In this document: piece by piece, positions 1 to 5,732 of the stretch | Numbering within the stretch: position 1 is the first letter of the stretch | Layout of the letters: the number at the start of each line of letters is the position of its first letter | Assembly (NCBI GenBank): GCA_013694685.1 | Contig: JACDBY010000207.1 | Location: 1 to 8,187 of the forward strand | Direction: 5' to 3' | Length of the DNA: 8,187 nucleotides | Source of the DNA: Actinomycetota bacterium | Lineage (GTDB): Bacteria > Actinomycetota > Thermoleophilia > Gaiellales > Gaiellaceae | The notes under the pieces: generated by a model | The model's database searches: none | What the model was told of the DNA's origin: nothing | Seen by the model: the letters and a program-made list of their open reading frames with translations, nothing else | Translations under genes and position numbers: made by a program

Positions 1-77
1 GGCCGGACCTGTCCGGCCATGTTCAGCCCCCGACCATCGCGACCGCCCGTCGCACCGGGCCGGACAGGTCCGGCCCC
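1..77. repeat. Family B palindromic repeat, inverted pair
   Basis: The 18-mer GGCCGGACCTGTCCGGCC at 1-18 is an 8-bp inverted repeat around a 2-nt centre. Its exact reverse complement, GGCCGGACAGGTCCGGCC, lies at 58-75, inside a slightly longer G/C-flanked block at 57-77. The two units are separated by 39 bp. Each can fold alone, or the two can pair with each other. A third copy lies at 4753-4777 on the opposite strand, with identity extended to 25 bp. The element may continue to the left of the window. Its position just before the likely start of the first gene suggests an intergenic REP-like element; its function is unknown. Confidence 0.8.
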
Positions 78-83
78 TACACT
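78..83 (+). promoter_or_regulatory. Putative -10 hexamer of a leaderless promoter
   Basis: TACACT matches TAnnnT and ends 7 nt before the GTG at 91. No Shine-Dalgarno sequence is visible before that GTG. The same arrangement recurs before the other transcript-first genes in this window. No convincing -35 element is seen; the family B repeat occupies that position. The hexamer's TAC is also the end of the 25-bp identity shared with the copy at 4753-4777. This is an inference from spacing and consensus only. Confidence 0.35.
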
Positions 84-90
84 TCAGACC

Positions 91-1458
91 GTGACGGCCG
101 AGCTGCTGCCGCGCGCGCAGGCGCCCGTCGAGACGATGACCAGACTGAGAGCGCTCGCCGGGAACGCGCCGTGGCCGTCCCACGTGCTCGCCGGGGCCGT
201 CCCGTTCCTCTTCCTCCACGCCACCTATCAGCCGAGCCTCTCCCTGGGTCTCGGTTCGACGTCGGTCGACGCTACGCTCGCGGATGCCGCGATCGCCTGC
301 GTCGTCGCCGCGGCGCTCGTGCGAGCCCGGCGTGACGGCGCAGGCCCGCTCGCCGACGCGCGGTGGCTCCTCGTCCTGACAACCTCGTTCGTGCTCCTCG
401 GCGCGCTGTCGCTCGCGACACCATCGCTCCTCGGCGAGGACTACGACCTCGCCCCGCACGCGGTGAGCGTCGCGAAGTTCGCCTGGTACGCGCTCCTGCT
501 CCCGGCGACCGCGTTGCTCGTCCGGTCGTCCGCCGAGGCGATGCCTCTCGCGCGCGCCGTGACGGCGTGGAGCGTCGCCGCCACGGGCTTCGGGCTCCTC
601 CAGTTCCTCGGCCTCGTCGCGGAGTTCGAGGGCAAGCGACCGGGCCAGCGCGAGCCGTCGTTCGTCGGCATCCACGACTTCGCGGCGCTCTCGGGCGCGG
701 CGCTGGCGGTCGGTGCGATCGGGTTCGCGCTCGCTGGCAATGGTCGACCGGCAGGTCGCCGCCTCTCGCTCGTCGCCCTCGCGAGCGGCTCACTCGGCGT
801 GATCCTCTCGGGAGCGATGACGGCCGTGCTCGGCGTCTGGCTCGCGGTCGCGGCGATCCTGCTCGGTGTCCGTGCGGCGCGGAGGCTCCGTCTCGACCGT
901 GCGCTCGCGCTCGCCGGCGTCGTCGTGCTCGTCGCGGCCGGAACCGCCGTGATGCGGGCCGAGACGATCGGGCGCTTCGCCGAGTTCCTGGGCATCCGCG
1001 ACCGCGTGGAGGAGACGGGCATCGAGAGCTACGCCCATCGCACCCTGCTCGCCTACATCGGCGGGCGGATCTGGCTCGACAACCCGGTCACCGGTGTCGG
1101 CTGGCAGGCCTCGAGCGAGGAATGGGCCTACGCGCCGTATCTCGACGACGCGCGCGACCGCTTTCCGGACGAGCCCGCCCAGGCGTTCCCGGCGCCCGAG
1201 CGGCCGTGGGGGATCCAGCTCCTCTATCTGCAGGCAGCGGCGGATCTCGGTGTCGCCGGGGTCGCGCTCCTCCTCGGTCTCGCCGCTGCGGCCGTGACGG
1301 CGGGCATCCGCGGCGTCCGCCGCTCGCCGGTCGCATTGCTCGGGCTCGGATGGCTCTCCGTGGCGGCGGGCGTGTGGTCCGGCATCGGACTCGTCTCCGG
1401 GCTGCCGCTGGGCGCGCTCACCTGGATCGCCCTCGGGCTGGTGATCGTCCGTGACTGA
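91..1458 (+). CDS. O-antigen ligase/polymerase-like polytopic membrane protein (Wzy_C superfamily)
   Basis: This is an integral inner-membrane protein of about 455 residues with roughly ten to twelve hydrophobic segments. Between about 952 and 1210 there is one long polar loop before the last membrane block. The loop and its edges carry the features usual for O-antigen ligase/Wzy proteins: SYAHRTLLAYIGGRIW, then DNPVTGVGW (NPxxGVG), then YLQAAADLGVAGVALLL. Proteins of this family join or polymerise lipid-linked glycans on the outer face of the membrane. Whether this one is a polymerase or a ligase cannot be told from sequence alone. The frame is open to the window edge, with ATG codons at 19 and 136 as alternatives. 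I prefer GTG 91 because starting at 19 would translate the palindromic repeat pair, and because a TAnnnT hexamer sits 7 nt before 91. It overlaps the downstream methyltransferase gene by 8 nt. Confidence 0.8.
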   Translation: MTAELLPRAQAPVETMTRLRALAGNAPWPSHVLAGAVPFLFLHATYQPSLSLGLGSTSVDATLADAAIACVVAAALVRARRDGAGPLADARWLLVLTTSFVLLGALSLATPSLLGEDYDLAPHAVSVAKFAWYALLLPATALLVRSSAEAMPLARAVTAWSVAATGFGLLQFLGLVAEFEGKRPGQREPSFVGIHDFAALSGAALAVGAIGFALAGNGRPAGRRLSLVALASGSLGVILSGAMTAVLGVWLAVAAILLGVRAARRLRLDRALALAGVVVLVAAGTAVMRAETIGRFAEFLGIRDRVEETGIESYAHRTLLAYIGGRIWLDNPVTGVGWQASSEEWAYAPYLDDARDRFPDEPAQAFPAPERPWGIQLLYLQAAADLGVAGVALLLGLAAAAVTAGIRGVRRSPVALLGLGWLSVAAGVWSGIGLVSGLPLGALTWIALGLVIVRD

Positions 1459-2152
1459 CGAGCGGCTCGACCCGCCGCTCTCCGCGACCGGGTACGCGGT
1501 ACGGGCGCCGCTCGCCCGCTGGCTCGCCTTCGAGGCGAAGCGCGCGGCGGACGACCTCGGGCCGTACCGGCTGCTCGACGTCGGGTGCGGCGAGATGCCG
1601 TACCGGCCGATCTTCGAGCCTCACGCGAGCGAGATCGTCGGCCTCGACGCGGTCGAGAACCCGAGGGCCACGCTGACCGGTCCGATCGAGGCGATCCCGG
1701 CACCGGACGAGAGCTTCGACCTCGTGCTCTGCGCGCAGGTGCTCGAGCACGTCGAGGATCCTGACAAGGGCGTCTCGGAGCTCCATCGCGTCGTCCGGCC
1801 CGGCGGTCGCGTGCTCCTCTCGACGCACGGCACGATGGTCTACCACCCTAACCCCGTCGATCTCTGGCGCTGGACGGGCGCCGGGCTCGAGCGGCTCTTC
1901 GCGAGGAACGGGGCGTGGGCATCGGTTAGCGTGTCCGCCGGTGCCGGGACTGCCTCCTCACTCGCGATGCTGAACGCGTTGTACCTCGACCACGCGCTGC
2001 GGCGCGGGCCGCTGCGACCGTTGCGCCCGCGCGTGGTCGCGGCGGTGAACCGCCTCGGCCGGGCGATCGACGGCAAGATGAGCACCCTGCGCGACGAGCG
2101 ACCCGGCACGCTCACCGCGAACTACCACGTCGTGGCGGAGCGCGCCGCATGA
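1451..2152 (+). CDS. Class I SAM-dependent methyltransferase
   Basis: The 233-residue product has a Methyltransf_11-type Rossmann fold. Motif I is LLDVGCGEMPY (residues 41-51), the acidic end of strand 2 is GLDAVEN (64-70), the strand 4 region is FDLVLCAQVLEHVEDP (89-104) and post-motif III is RPGGRVLLST (116-125). DLWRWT (137-142) follows, a motif common in methyltransferases of glycan clusters. The acceptor is unknown; context suggests a sugar or glycan intermediate. The GTG start lies within GTGACTGA, an 8-nt overlap with the ligase gene, which implies translational coupling. The C-terminal 60 residues are Arg/Leu-rich and probably form helices around the acceptor site. Assignment to the family is firm; the substrate is not. 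Confidence 0.88.
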   Translation: MTDERLDPPLSATGYAVRAPLARWLAFEAKRAADDLGPYRLLDVGCGEMPYRPIFEPHASEIVGLDAVENPRATLTGPIEAIPAPDESFDLVLCAQVLEHVEDPDKGVSELHRVVRPGGRVLLSTHGTMVYHPNPVDLWRWTGAGLERLFARNGAWASVSVSAGAGTASSLAMLNALYLDHALRRGPLRPLRPRVVAAVNRLGRAIDGKMSTLRDERPGTLTANYHVVAERAA

Positions 2153-2167
2153 CGCGCGACCTCTACC

Positions 2168-2259
2168 GGGGACTGGCCCCCTCAGGGGCCTGTCCCCCGT
2201 ACGACCGTCGGGGCGCGAGCCAGCAGCACAGGGGTCAGTCCCCTGTGGGGACAGACTCC
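2168..2259 (-). repeat. Family A composite palindromic repeat, copy 1 (minus orientation)
   Basis: Two imperfect hairpins fill most of the 112-bp gap between the methyltransferase and epimerase genes. Hairpin one is GGGGACTGGCCCC (2168-2180), CTCA, GGGGCCTGTCCCC (2185-2197). Hairpin two is GGGGTCAGTCCCC (2231-2243), TGT, GGGGACAGACTCC (2247-2259). Calling the half-units X (GGGGTCAGTCCCC) and Y (GGGGTCTGTCCCC), the order read on the minus strand is Y, X-inverted, spacer, Y-inverted, X. This is the same order as copies 2 and 3 on the plus strand. The element ends only 5 nt before the epimerase ATG. The hairpins could attenuate or terminate transcription within the operon, but there is no U-tract. 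Confidence 0.85.
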
Positions 2260-2264
2260 GGACG

Positions 2265-3212
2265 ATGAGTCGCGTCCTCGTCACGGGCGGTGCGGGGTTC
2301 ATCGGCTCGAACCTCGTGGAGGCGCTGCTCGAGCGCGGCGACGACGTTCGCGTGCTCGACAACTTCTCGACGGGCAACCGCGCGAACCTGGCATCGCTCA
2401 GACGCGACGTCGAGGTGGTCGAGGGCGATCTCCGCTCGTACGAGCGCGTCCACACGGCGGTGCGCGGCACCGAGCTCGTGTTCCACCAGGGCGCGCTCGG
2501 CTCCGTGCCGCGCTCCGTGCAGGATCCACTCTCGTCGACGGCGGTCAACGTCGAGGGGACGCTCAACGTGCTGCTCGCGGCCCGCGACGAGGGCGTCCGC
2601 CGCGTCGTCGCGGCGTCGTCCTCGTCGGTCTACGGGGACGGTGGGGAGTTTCCGCGGGTCGAGACGGCGGCACCGAATCCGATCTCCCCGTACGCCGTCG
2701 CGAAGCTCGCCGCCGAGCGGTTCTGCGTCAGCTTCACGCGCGTCTACGAGCTCGAGACCGTCGCCCTTCGCTACTTCAACGTCTTCGGGCCGCGCCAGGA
2801 CCCCGCGTCCCAGTACGCCGCGGTCGTCCCGCTCTTCATCGAGGCGATCGCCGCGGGCAGACCGGTGACGATCCACGGGGACGGCGAGCAGTCGCGTGAC
2901 TTCACCTACGTGGCGAACGTCGTCGAGGCAAACCTGCTCGCGGCCGAGGCTGACGGCGCCGCCGGTCGGGTGCTGAACATCGCGGCCGGTGGCTCCGAGA
3001 CGGTGAACGTCCTCGCGGACACGATCGGCCGCCTGCTCGGGCGGACGGTGCAGCGCGAGTACGAGCCCGCCCGCACCGGCGACGTCGTCGCGTCCTGGGC
3101 AGACGTGCGAGCCGCACGCGAGACGATCGGCTACGCGCCGAGGGTCGGCTTCGAGGAAGGGCTCGAGCGCACGATCGCCGGCTTCCCGCGAACGACCGGA
3201 GGAGAGACATGA
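2265..3212 (+). CDS. NAD-dependent UDP-hexose / UDP-N-acetylhexosamine 4-epimerase (extended SDR)
   Basis: The 315-residue product is a full-length extended short-chain dehydrogenase/reductase. It has the N-terminal NAD-binding motif TGGAGFIG (7-14), NFSTG (33-37), the catalytic Ser region SSSSVYG (118-124) and the YxxxK pair Y143/K147. The substrate-side motifs FNVFGPRQDPASQYAAVVP (171-189) and HGDGEQSRDFTYV (204-216) follow. HQGALGSVPRSVQDP (74-88) and the QYAAVVPLF segment resemble the WbpP/WbgU group of UDP-GlcNAc/GalNAc 4-epimerases as I remember them, so an N-acetylated substrate is my best guess. UDP-glucose or UDP-uronate epimerisation remains possible. The enzyme would supply a cytosolic nucleotide sugar for the neighbouring glycan genes. 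No Shine-Dalgarno sequence is evident; a family A repeat reaches almost to the ATG. It overlaps the cupin gene as ATGA. Confidence 0.87.
   Translation: MSRVLVTGGAGFIGSNLVEALLERGDDVRVLDNFSTGNRANLASLRRDVEVVEGDLRSYERVHTAVRGTELVFHQGALGSVPRSVQDPLSSTAVNVEGTLNVLLAARDEGVRRVVAASSSSVYGDGGEFPRVETAAPNPISPYAVAKLAAERFCVSFTRVYELETVALRYFNVFGPRQDPASQYAAVVPLFIEAIAAGRPVTIHGDGEQSRDFTYVANVVEANLLAAEADGAAGRVLNIAAGGSETVNVLADTIGRLLGRTVQREYEPARTGDVVASWADVRAARETIGYAPRVGFEEGLERTIAGFPRTTGGET
3198..3204 (+). promoter_or_regulatory. Strong Shine-Dalgarno sequence of the cupin gene
   Basis: GGAGGAG lies 4 nt before the ATG at 3209, inside the 3' end of the epimerase gene. It is the only strong ribosome-binding site I see before any gene in the window. 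It fits an internal operon gene, in contrast to the apparently leaderless transcript-first genes. Confidence 0.7.
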
Positions 3213-3601
3213 GCTACGCATTCGGGACGATCGAGGAGCTGGGCTCGGGCTACGGGTTCCGCAAGGTGCGCCAAGCGCTCGGCGTCGAGGCGTTCGGCGT
3301 CAACGTGATCGTGATGCCGCCGGGCTACGAGGGCTTCTTCCACTACCACGACACGCAGGACGAGCTCTACTTCGTCCACGCTGGGACGGCGAGGGTCGAG
3401 GTCGGCGACGAGGAGCACGCGGTCGGCCCGGGCGGCCTCTTCCATGTCGTCTCGACGACCCCGAGACGGGTCTCGAACGGCGGCTCGGACGACCTCGTCG
3501 TCCTCGTCGTCGGCGGGAAGGGCGGCTACGTCTCGCGCGACGGGCATCTCGTCGACGAGGCGGACGCGGGGCGGCGCGCGGCCTTCGGCTCGGGCGGTTA
3601 G
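3209..3601 (+). CDS. Small single-domain cupin protein
   Basis: The 130-residue product contains one conserved beta-barrel (cupin_2-like). Motif 1 is present as GFFHYHDTQDELYFVHAG (42-59), with H45, H47 and E52 as likely metal ligands. Motif 2 is VGPGGLFHVVSTTPRRVSN (72-90). The usual motif 2 His appears replaced, the sequence reading TPRR where TPH is typical, although N90 is kept; H79 might compensate. Small cupins next to nucleotide-sugar genes can be isomerases, epimerases or binding proteins, and no reaction can be assigned here. It is translationally coupled to the epimerase gene (ATGA overlap, strong Shine-Dalgarno). Its TAG stop shares two bases with the TAA stop of the convergent ligase gene. 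Confidence 0.82.
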   Translation: MSYAFGTIEELGSGYGFRKVRQALGVEAFGVNVIVMPPGYEGFFHYHDTQDELYFVHAGTARVEVGDEEHAVGPGGLFHVVSTTPRRVSNGGSDDLVVLVVGGKGGYVSRDGHLVDEADAGRRAAFGSGG

Positions 3602-4965
3602 AGAACTCGCTCGGGCGGGGGGTCATTAGGTGCGGCGCGAAGCGCCGTACCTGCGAAGGCGAAGACGGCGACGGCAAGCCAGTGGATGCCGATCACGTCG
3701 GTCTGCAGGCCGAGAACCGCGACGGCGGCGAGCGTCGCTGCGAGCCACGGCGAGCGGCGCCGGAGCGCGAGACCGAGCGCCCCAAGCCAGGCGACGAAGG
3801 CGGCGAGCCCCAGGATCCCCGTATCGACCCCCAGCTCGGTGTAGGTCGACTCGCCCGCCTTGACGTCGACGCCCGTCCGCGCGGCCGAGACACCCGCATT
3901 GCCCAGCCCATAACCCCACGGCTGACGCGCGACCGTCTCGAGCCCGTCCCGGAGCGCGCGGAGGTGGCTCGCGGTCGAGCTCTCGTCGGCGCTGAACGGA
4001 TCGTCGCTCGAGTCTCCTTCGACGGCCGCGTTCTCGCGGAGACACGAGAGCTCGGTCGCGGTGTAGGTCGTGGTCGGCCCGATCGTCGGGAAGAGCGCGA
4101 CGAACGCGACCGCGACGGCGAGCGAGCCACCCGCGAGCACGGCGAGCCGCGGGGAGCGGCGCAGGACGGCCAGCAGCGCGAGCCCGACCGGGAGCGCGAG
4201 GAACGCCGCGCGCGTGTGCGTCCAGAGGAGACCGGCGAACGCCACCGCGCCGAGCCCGAGCGTCCAGGGCCGAGGACGCGCGGCCGCAACCAGCAGTACC
4301 GCGACGACGAGCAGGTAGGCGCTCGCCAGCGGGCTGAGGAACGTCGAGACGAGGCGGCGCGCCGGGCTCTCCTCGTCGGTGTTGAGGATCCAGTTCTCCG
4401 GCAGGCCCGAGAGACAGTCGTACTCGAGCCCGAGCTGCTCCGAGTACCAGTCGGGCACCCCTGAGTCGCGCCACCACTGAAGTGGGACGGCATACACGTC
4501 GACGAGCCCCCACACCGAGAGCGCCGCCGCAACACCGACCACTGCGACGAGAAGCCTGCGCCACGACGCGCGATCGAGGACGACGAGCCGCCCGAGCACG
4601 TACGCCCCGAGCGGCAGGAGGTGATGCCGGAGCGCGTAGAGCTCGCCGCGCGGCGATGCTTCGCCCCCGAGCCAGGCTTGCGGCACGAGCCAGTAGACGA
4701 CGACGATCGCGCCGTACGCGAGCGCCAGCCGGTCGACCCATGCCAGCCTGTCGTAGGGGCCGGACCTGTCCGGCCCGCGTCCGCCCCACGCAGCCGCGAG
4801 GGCGGCGAGCACCCCGATGACGAGCAGCACCTCCTTCCAGCCCGCGACGACGTCGAGCGCGGTATCGCGGACGCCTGCCTGCCACAGCAGGGCCATCGCG
4901 AGGTTGTGGCCCACGAGCCCGACGACCAGCACGAGCAGGGCGGCACGCGCGAGCCGCCCGCTCAT
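3598..4965 (-). CDS. Second O-antigen ligase/polymerase-like membrane protein (Wzy_C superfamily)
   Basis: The 455-residue product has about ten to twelve hydrophobic segments. WTHTRAAFLALP (248-259) matches the conserved TxTR-type motif that starts the Wzy_C domain. A large polar loop (about 293-375) follows, containing an acidic Ser/Asp-rich stretch (315-330), then QPWGYGLGNAG (348-358) and ESTYTELGVDTGILGLAAF (372-390) at its end. This supports a glycan polymerase or ligase working outside the membrane. It is not close to the first ligase in sequence but is similar in architecture. The ATG overlaps the stop of the upstream methyltransferase gene as ATGA. Residues 64-71 (GPDRSGPY), in a hydrophilic loop between the second and third hydrophobic segments, are encoded by a family B palindromic repeat. 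The 3' end meets the cupin gene with overlapping stop codons. Confidence 0.82.
   Translation of the reverse strand: MSGRLARAALLVLVVGLVGHNLAMALLWQAGVRDTALDVVAGWKEVLLVIGVLAALAAAWGGRGPDRSGPYDRLAWVDRLALAYGAIVVVYWLVPQAWLGGEASPRGELYALRHHLLPLGAYVLGRLVVLDRASWRRLLVAVVGVAAALSVWGLVDVYAVPLQWWRDSGVPDWYSEQLGLEYDCLSGLPENWILNTDEESPARRLVSTFLSPLASAYLLVVAVLLVAAARPRPWTLGLGAVAFAGLLWTHTRAAFLALPVGLALLAVLRRSPRLAVLAGGSLAVAVAFVALFPTIGPTTTYTATELSCLRENAAVEGDSSDDPFSADESSTASHLRALRDGLETVARQPWGYGLGNAGVSAARTGVDVKAGESTYTELGVDTGILGLAAFVAWLGALGLALRRRSPWLAATLAAVAVLGLQTDVIGIHWLAVAVFAFAGTALRAAPNDPPPERVL
4753..4777 (-). repeat. Family B palindromic repeat, single copy inside a gene
   Basis: The 18-bp palindrome GGCCGGACCTGTCCGGCC (4758-4775) lies within the ligase reading frame. 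On the minus strand the 25 bp of 4777-4753 are identical to 56-80 on the plus strand. The repeat is read in frame and contributes residues GPDRSGPY to a polar loop. Unlike the copy at the left edge, no inverted partner lies within about 60 bp on either side. Confidence 0.8.
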
Positions 4966-5579
4966 GTCGTCGCGACGAGCGTCAGGCCGAGATTGTGGAT
5001 CCGCACCGCCGCCGGGAAGAGCTCACGGAGCTCGCGCGGGCCTAGGAGGTGGTTGGCGCGTGCCCAGGGCTTCCCGGCGCGGTCGTAGACCTTTCCGGCG
5101 AGCTCGTCGGGAAGCCAGTGCACGAGCGGGAGCCGCGTGTGAACCTCGACGGGGAAGAGCCGGTTCGGCGTCGTCAAGAAGACGCGACGCCCAACCCGGA
5201 GCGCCTCGCGGACGAACGCCTCCTGCATGTCGCGGCCGCCGACGTGCTCGATCACCGCGTTCGAATGGACGATGTCGAAGCTCCCGTCCGGAAACGGGAG
5301 CGCACAGCCGTCGCCCTGGAGGTACTCGATGTCCGGGAACCGCGCACGAAAACGACCACCGTCGTGCTCTCCGAGTGCCGTGATTCGCTCCGGCCACGGG
5401 TAGTGCTGCTCGAGGAAGTTGTGCGTCCGGCAGCCGCTCTCACCGCCTGCCTCGCCGCCCGAGACCTCGTCGACGCCGACGTCGAGGACGGTGGTGCCCG
5501 CGTGGGGACGCAGCTCCCCGAGGAGGAGAGCGAGCTTGCGCCGACGGGAGCGCAGCGAGACCGCGTCGACGAGCCGCAC
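4962..5579 (-). CDS. Class I SAM-dependent methyltransferase with a noncanonical motif I
   Basis: The product is about 205 residues. VLDVGVDEVSGG (31-42) takes the place of the usual DxGxGxG loop. FLEQHYPWPERITALGEHD (55-73) covers the second strand and its acidic end. LQGDGCALPFPDGSFDIV (87-104) and NAVIEHVGG (107-115) form the typical Methyltransf_11 core, followed by RRVFLTTPNRLFPVEVHTR (131-149). The last block, TPNRLFPVEVHTRLPLVHWLP, is a pattern I associate with methyltransferases of polysaccharide clusters. The frame is open far upstream, but the upstream part is antisense to other genes. I chose GTG 5579 because homology-like sequence starts there, family A repeat lies just before it, and a CATAAT hexamer sits 6 nt upstream. 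It overlaps the following ligase gene by 4 nt (ATGA). The acceptor is unknown, probably a sugar. Confidence 0.8.
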   Translation of the reverse strand: MRLVDAVSLRSRRRKLALLLGELRPHAGTTVLDVGVDEVSGGEAGGESGCRTHNFLEQHYPWPERITALGEHDGGRFRARFPDIEYLQGDGCALPFPDGSFDIVHSNAVIEHVGGRDMQEAFVREALRVGRRVFLTTPNRLFPVEVHTRLPLVHWLPDELAGKVYDRAGKPWARANHLLGPRELRELFPAAVRIHNLGLTLVATT

Positions 5580-5585
5580 GGGTGG

Positions 5586-5591
5586 ATTATG
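5586..5591 (-). promoter_or_regulatory. Putative -10 hexamer of a leaderless promoter
   Basis: On the minus strand CATAAT (5591-5586) is followed by 6 nt and then the GTG start at 5579. It is one base from the TATAAT consensus and spaced so that the start codon would be the first transcribed codon. It abuts the family A repeat, sharing one base with it. No good -35 element is visible. Confidence 0.5.
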
Positions 5592-5675
5592 GGGTCTGTC
5601 CCCGGAGGGGCTCACGCCGTCCTGCGGCCGCGCTCTCTTGTCGCGCGGTGGACCGACCCCCTCTGGCCGATCCCC
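5591..5675 (+). repeat. Family A composite palindromic repeat, copy 2 (degenerate)
   Basis: GGGGTCTGTCCCC (5591-5603, intact Y) is followed by GGA and a decayed inverted X beginning GGGGCTCACGCC (5607 onward). The second half is recognisable as GTGGACCGACCCC (5648-5660), CTCT, GGCCGATCCCC (5665-5675). It has the same half-unit order as copies 1 and 3 but with several substitutions, so it is probably an older copy. It fills most of the 153-bp gap between the divergent methyltransferase and DNA glycosylase genes, leaving the two putative promoters at its edges. Confidence 0.7.
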
Positions 5676-5720
5676 GTAACTGACCAGCGCGCTGCCGGGG
5701 CGTGCGTCTGCGGGTCGGGC

Positions 5721-5726
5721 TAGGGT
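5721..5726 (+). promoter_or_regulatory. Putative -10 hexamer of a leaderless promoter
   Basis: TAGGGT matches TAnnnT and ends exactly 6 nt before the ATG at 5733. There is no Shine-Dalgarno sequence. This is the spacing expected if transcription starts on the initiation codon. No -35 element is seen at the usual distance. Confidence 0.45.
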
Positions 5727-5732
5727 CGATCG

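Noticed and set aside
2235..3221. Long 328-codon open frame on the minus strand opposite the epimerase
   Set aside because: It is antisense to a gene with unmistakable SDR motifs. Such frames are common in GC-rich DNA because stop codons are rare, and its sequence is Arg/Asp/Val-rich without recognisable motifs.
3682..4464. 260-codon open frame on the plus strand opposite the second ligase
   Set aside because: The product is almost entirely charged (Arg/Glu repeats), the usual shadow of a GC-rich membrane protein gene, and the ligase motifs on the other strand are clear.
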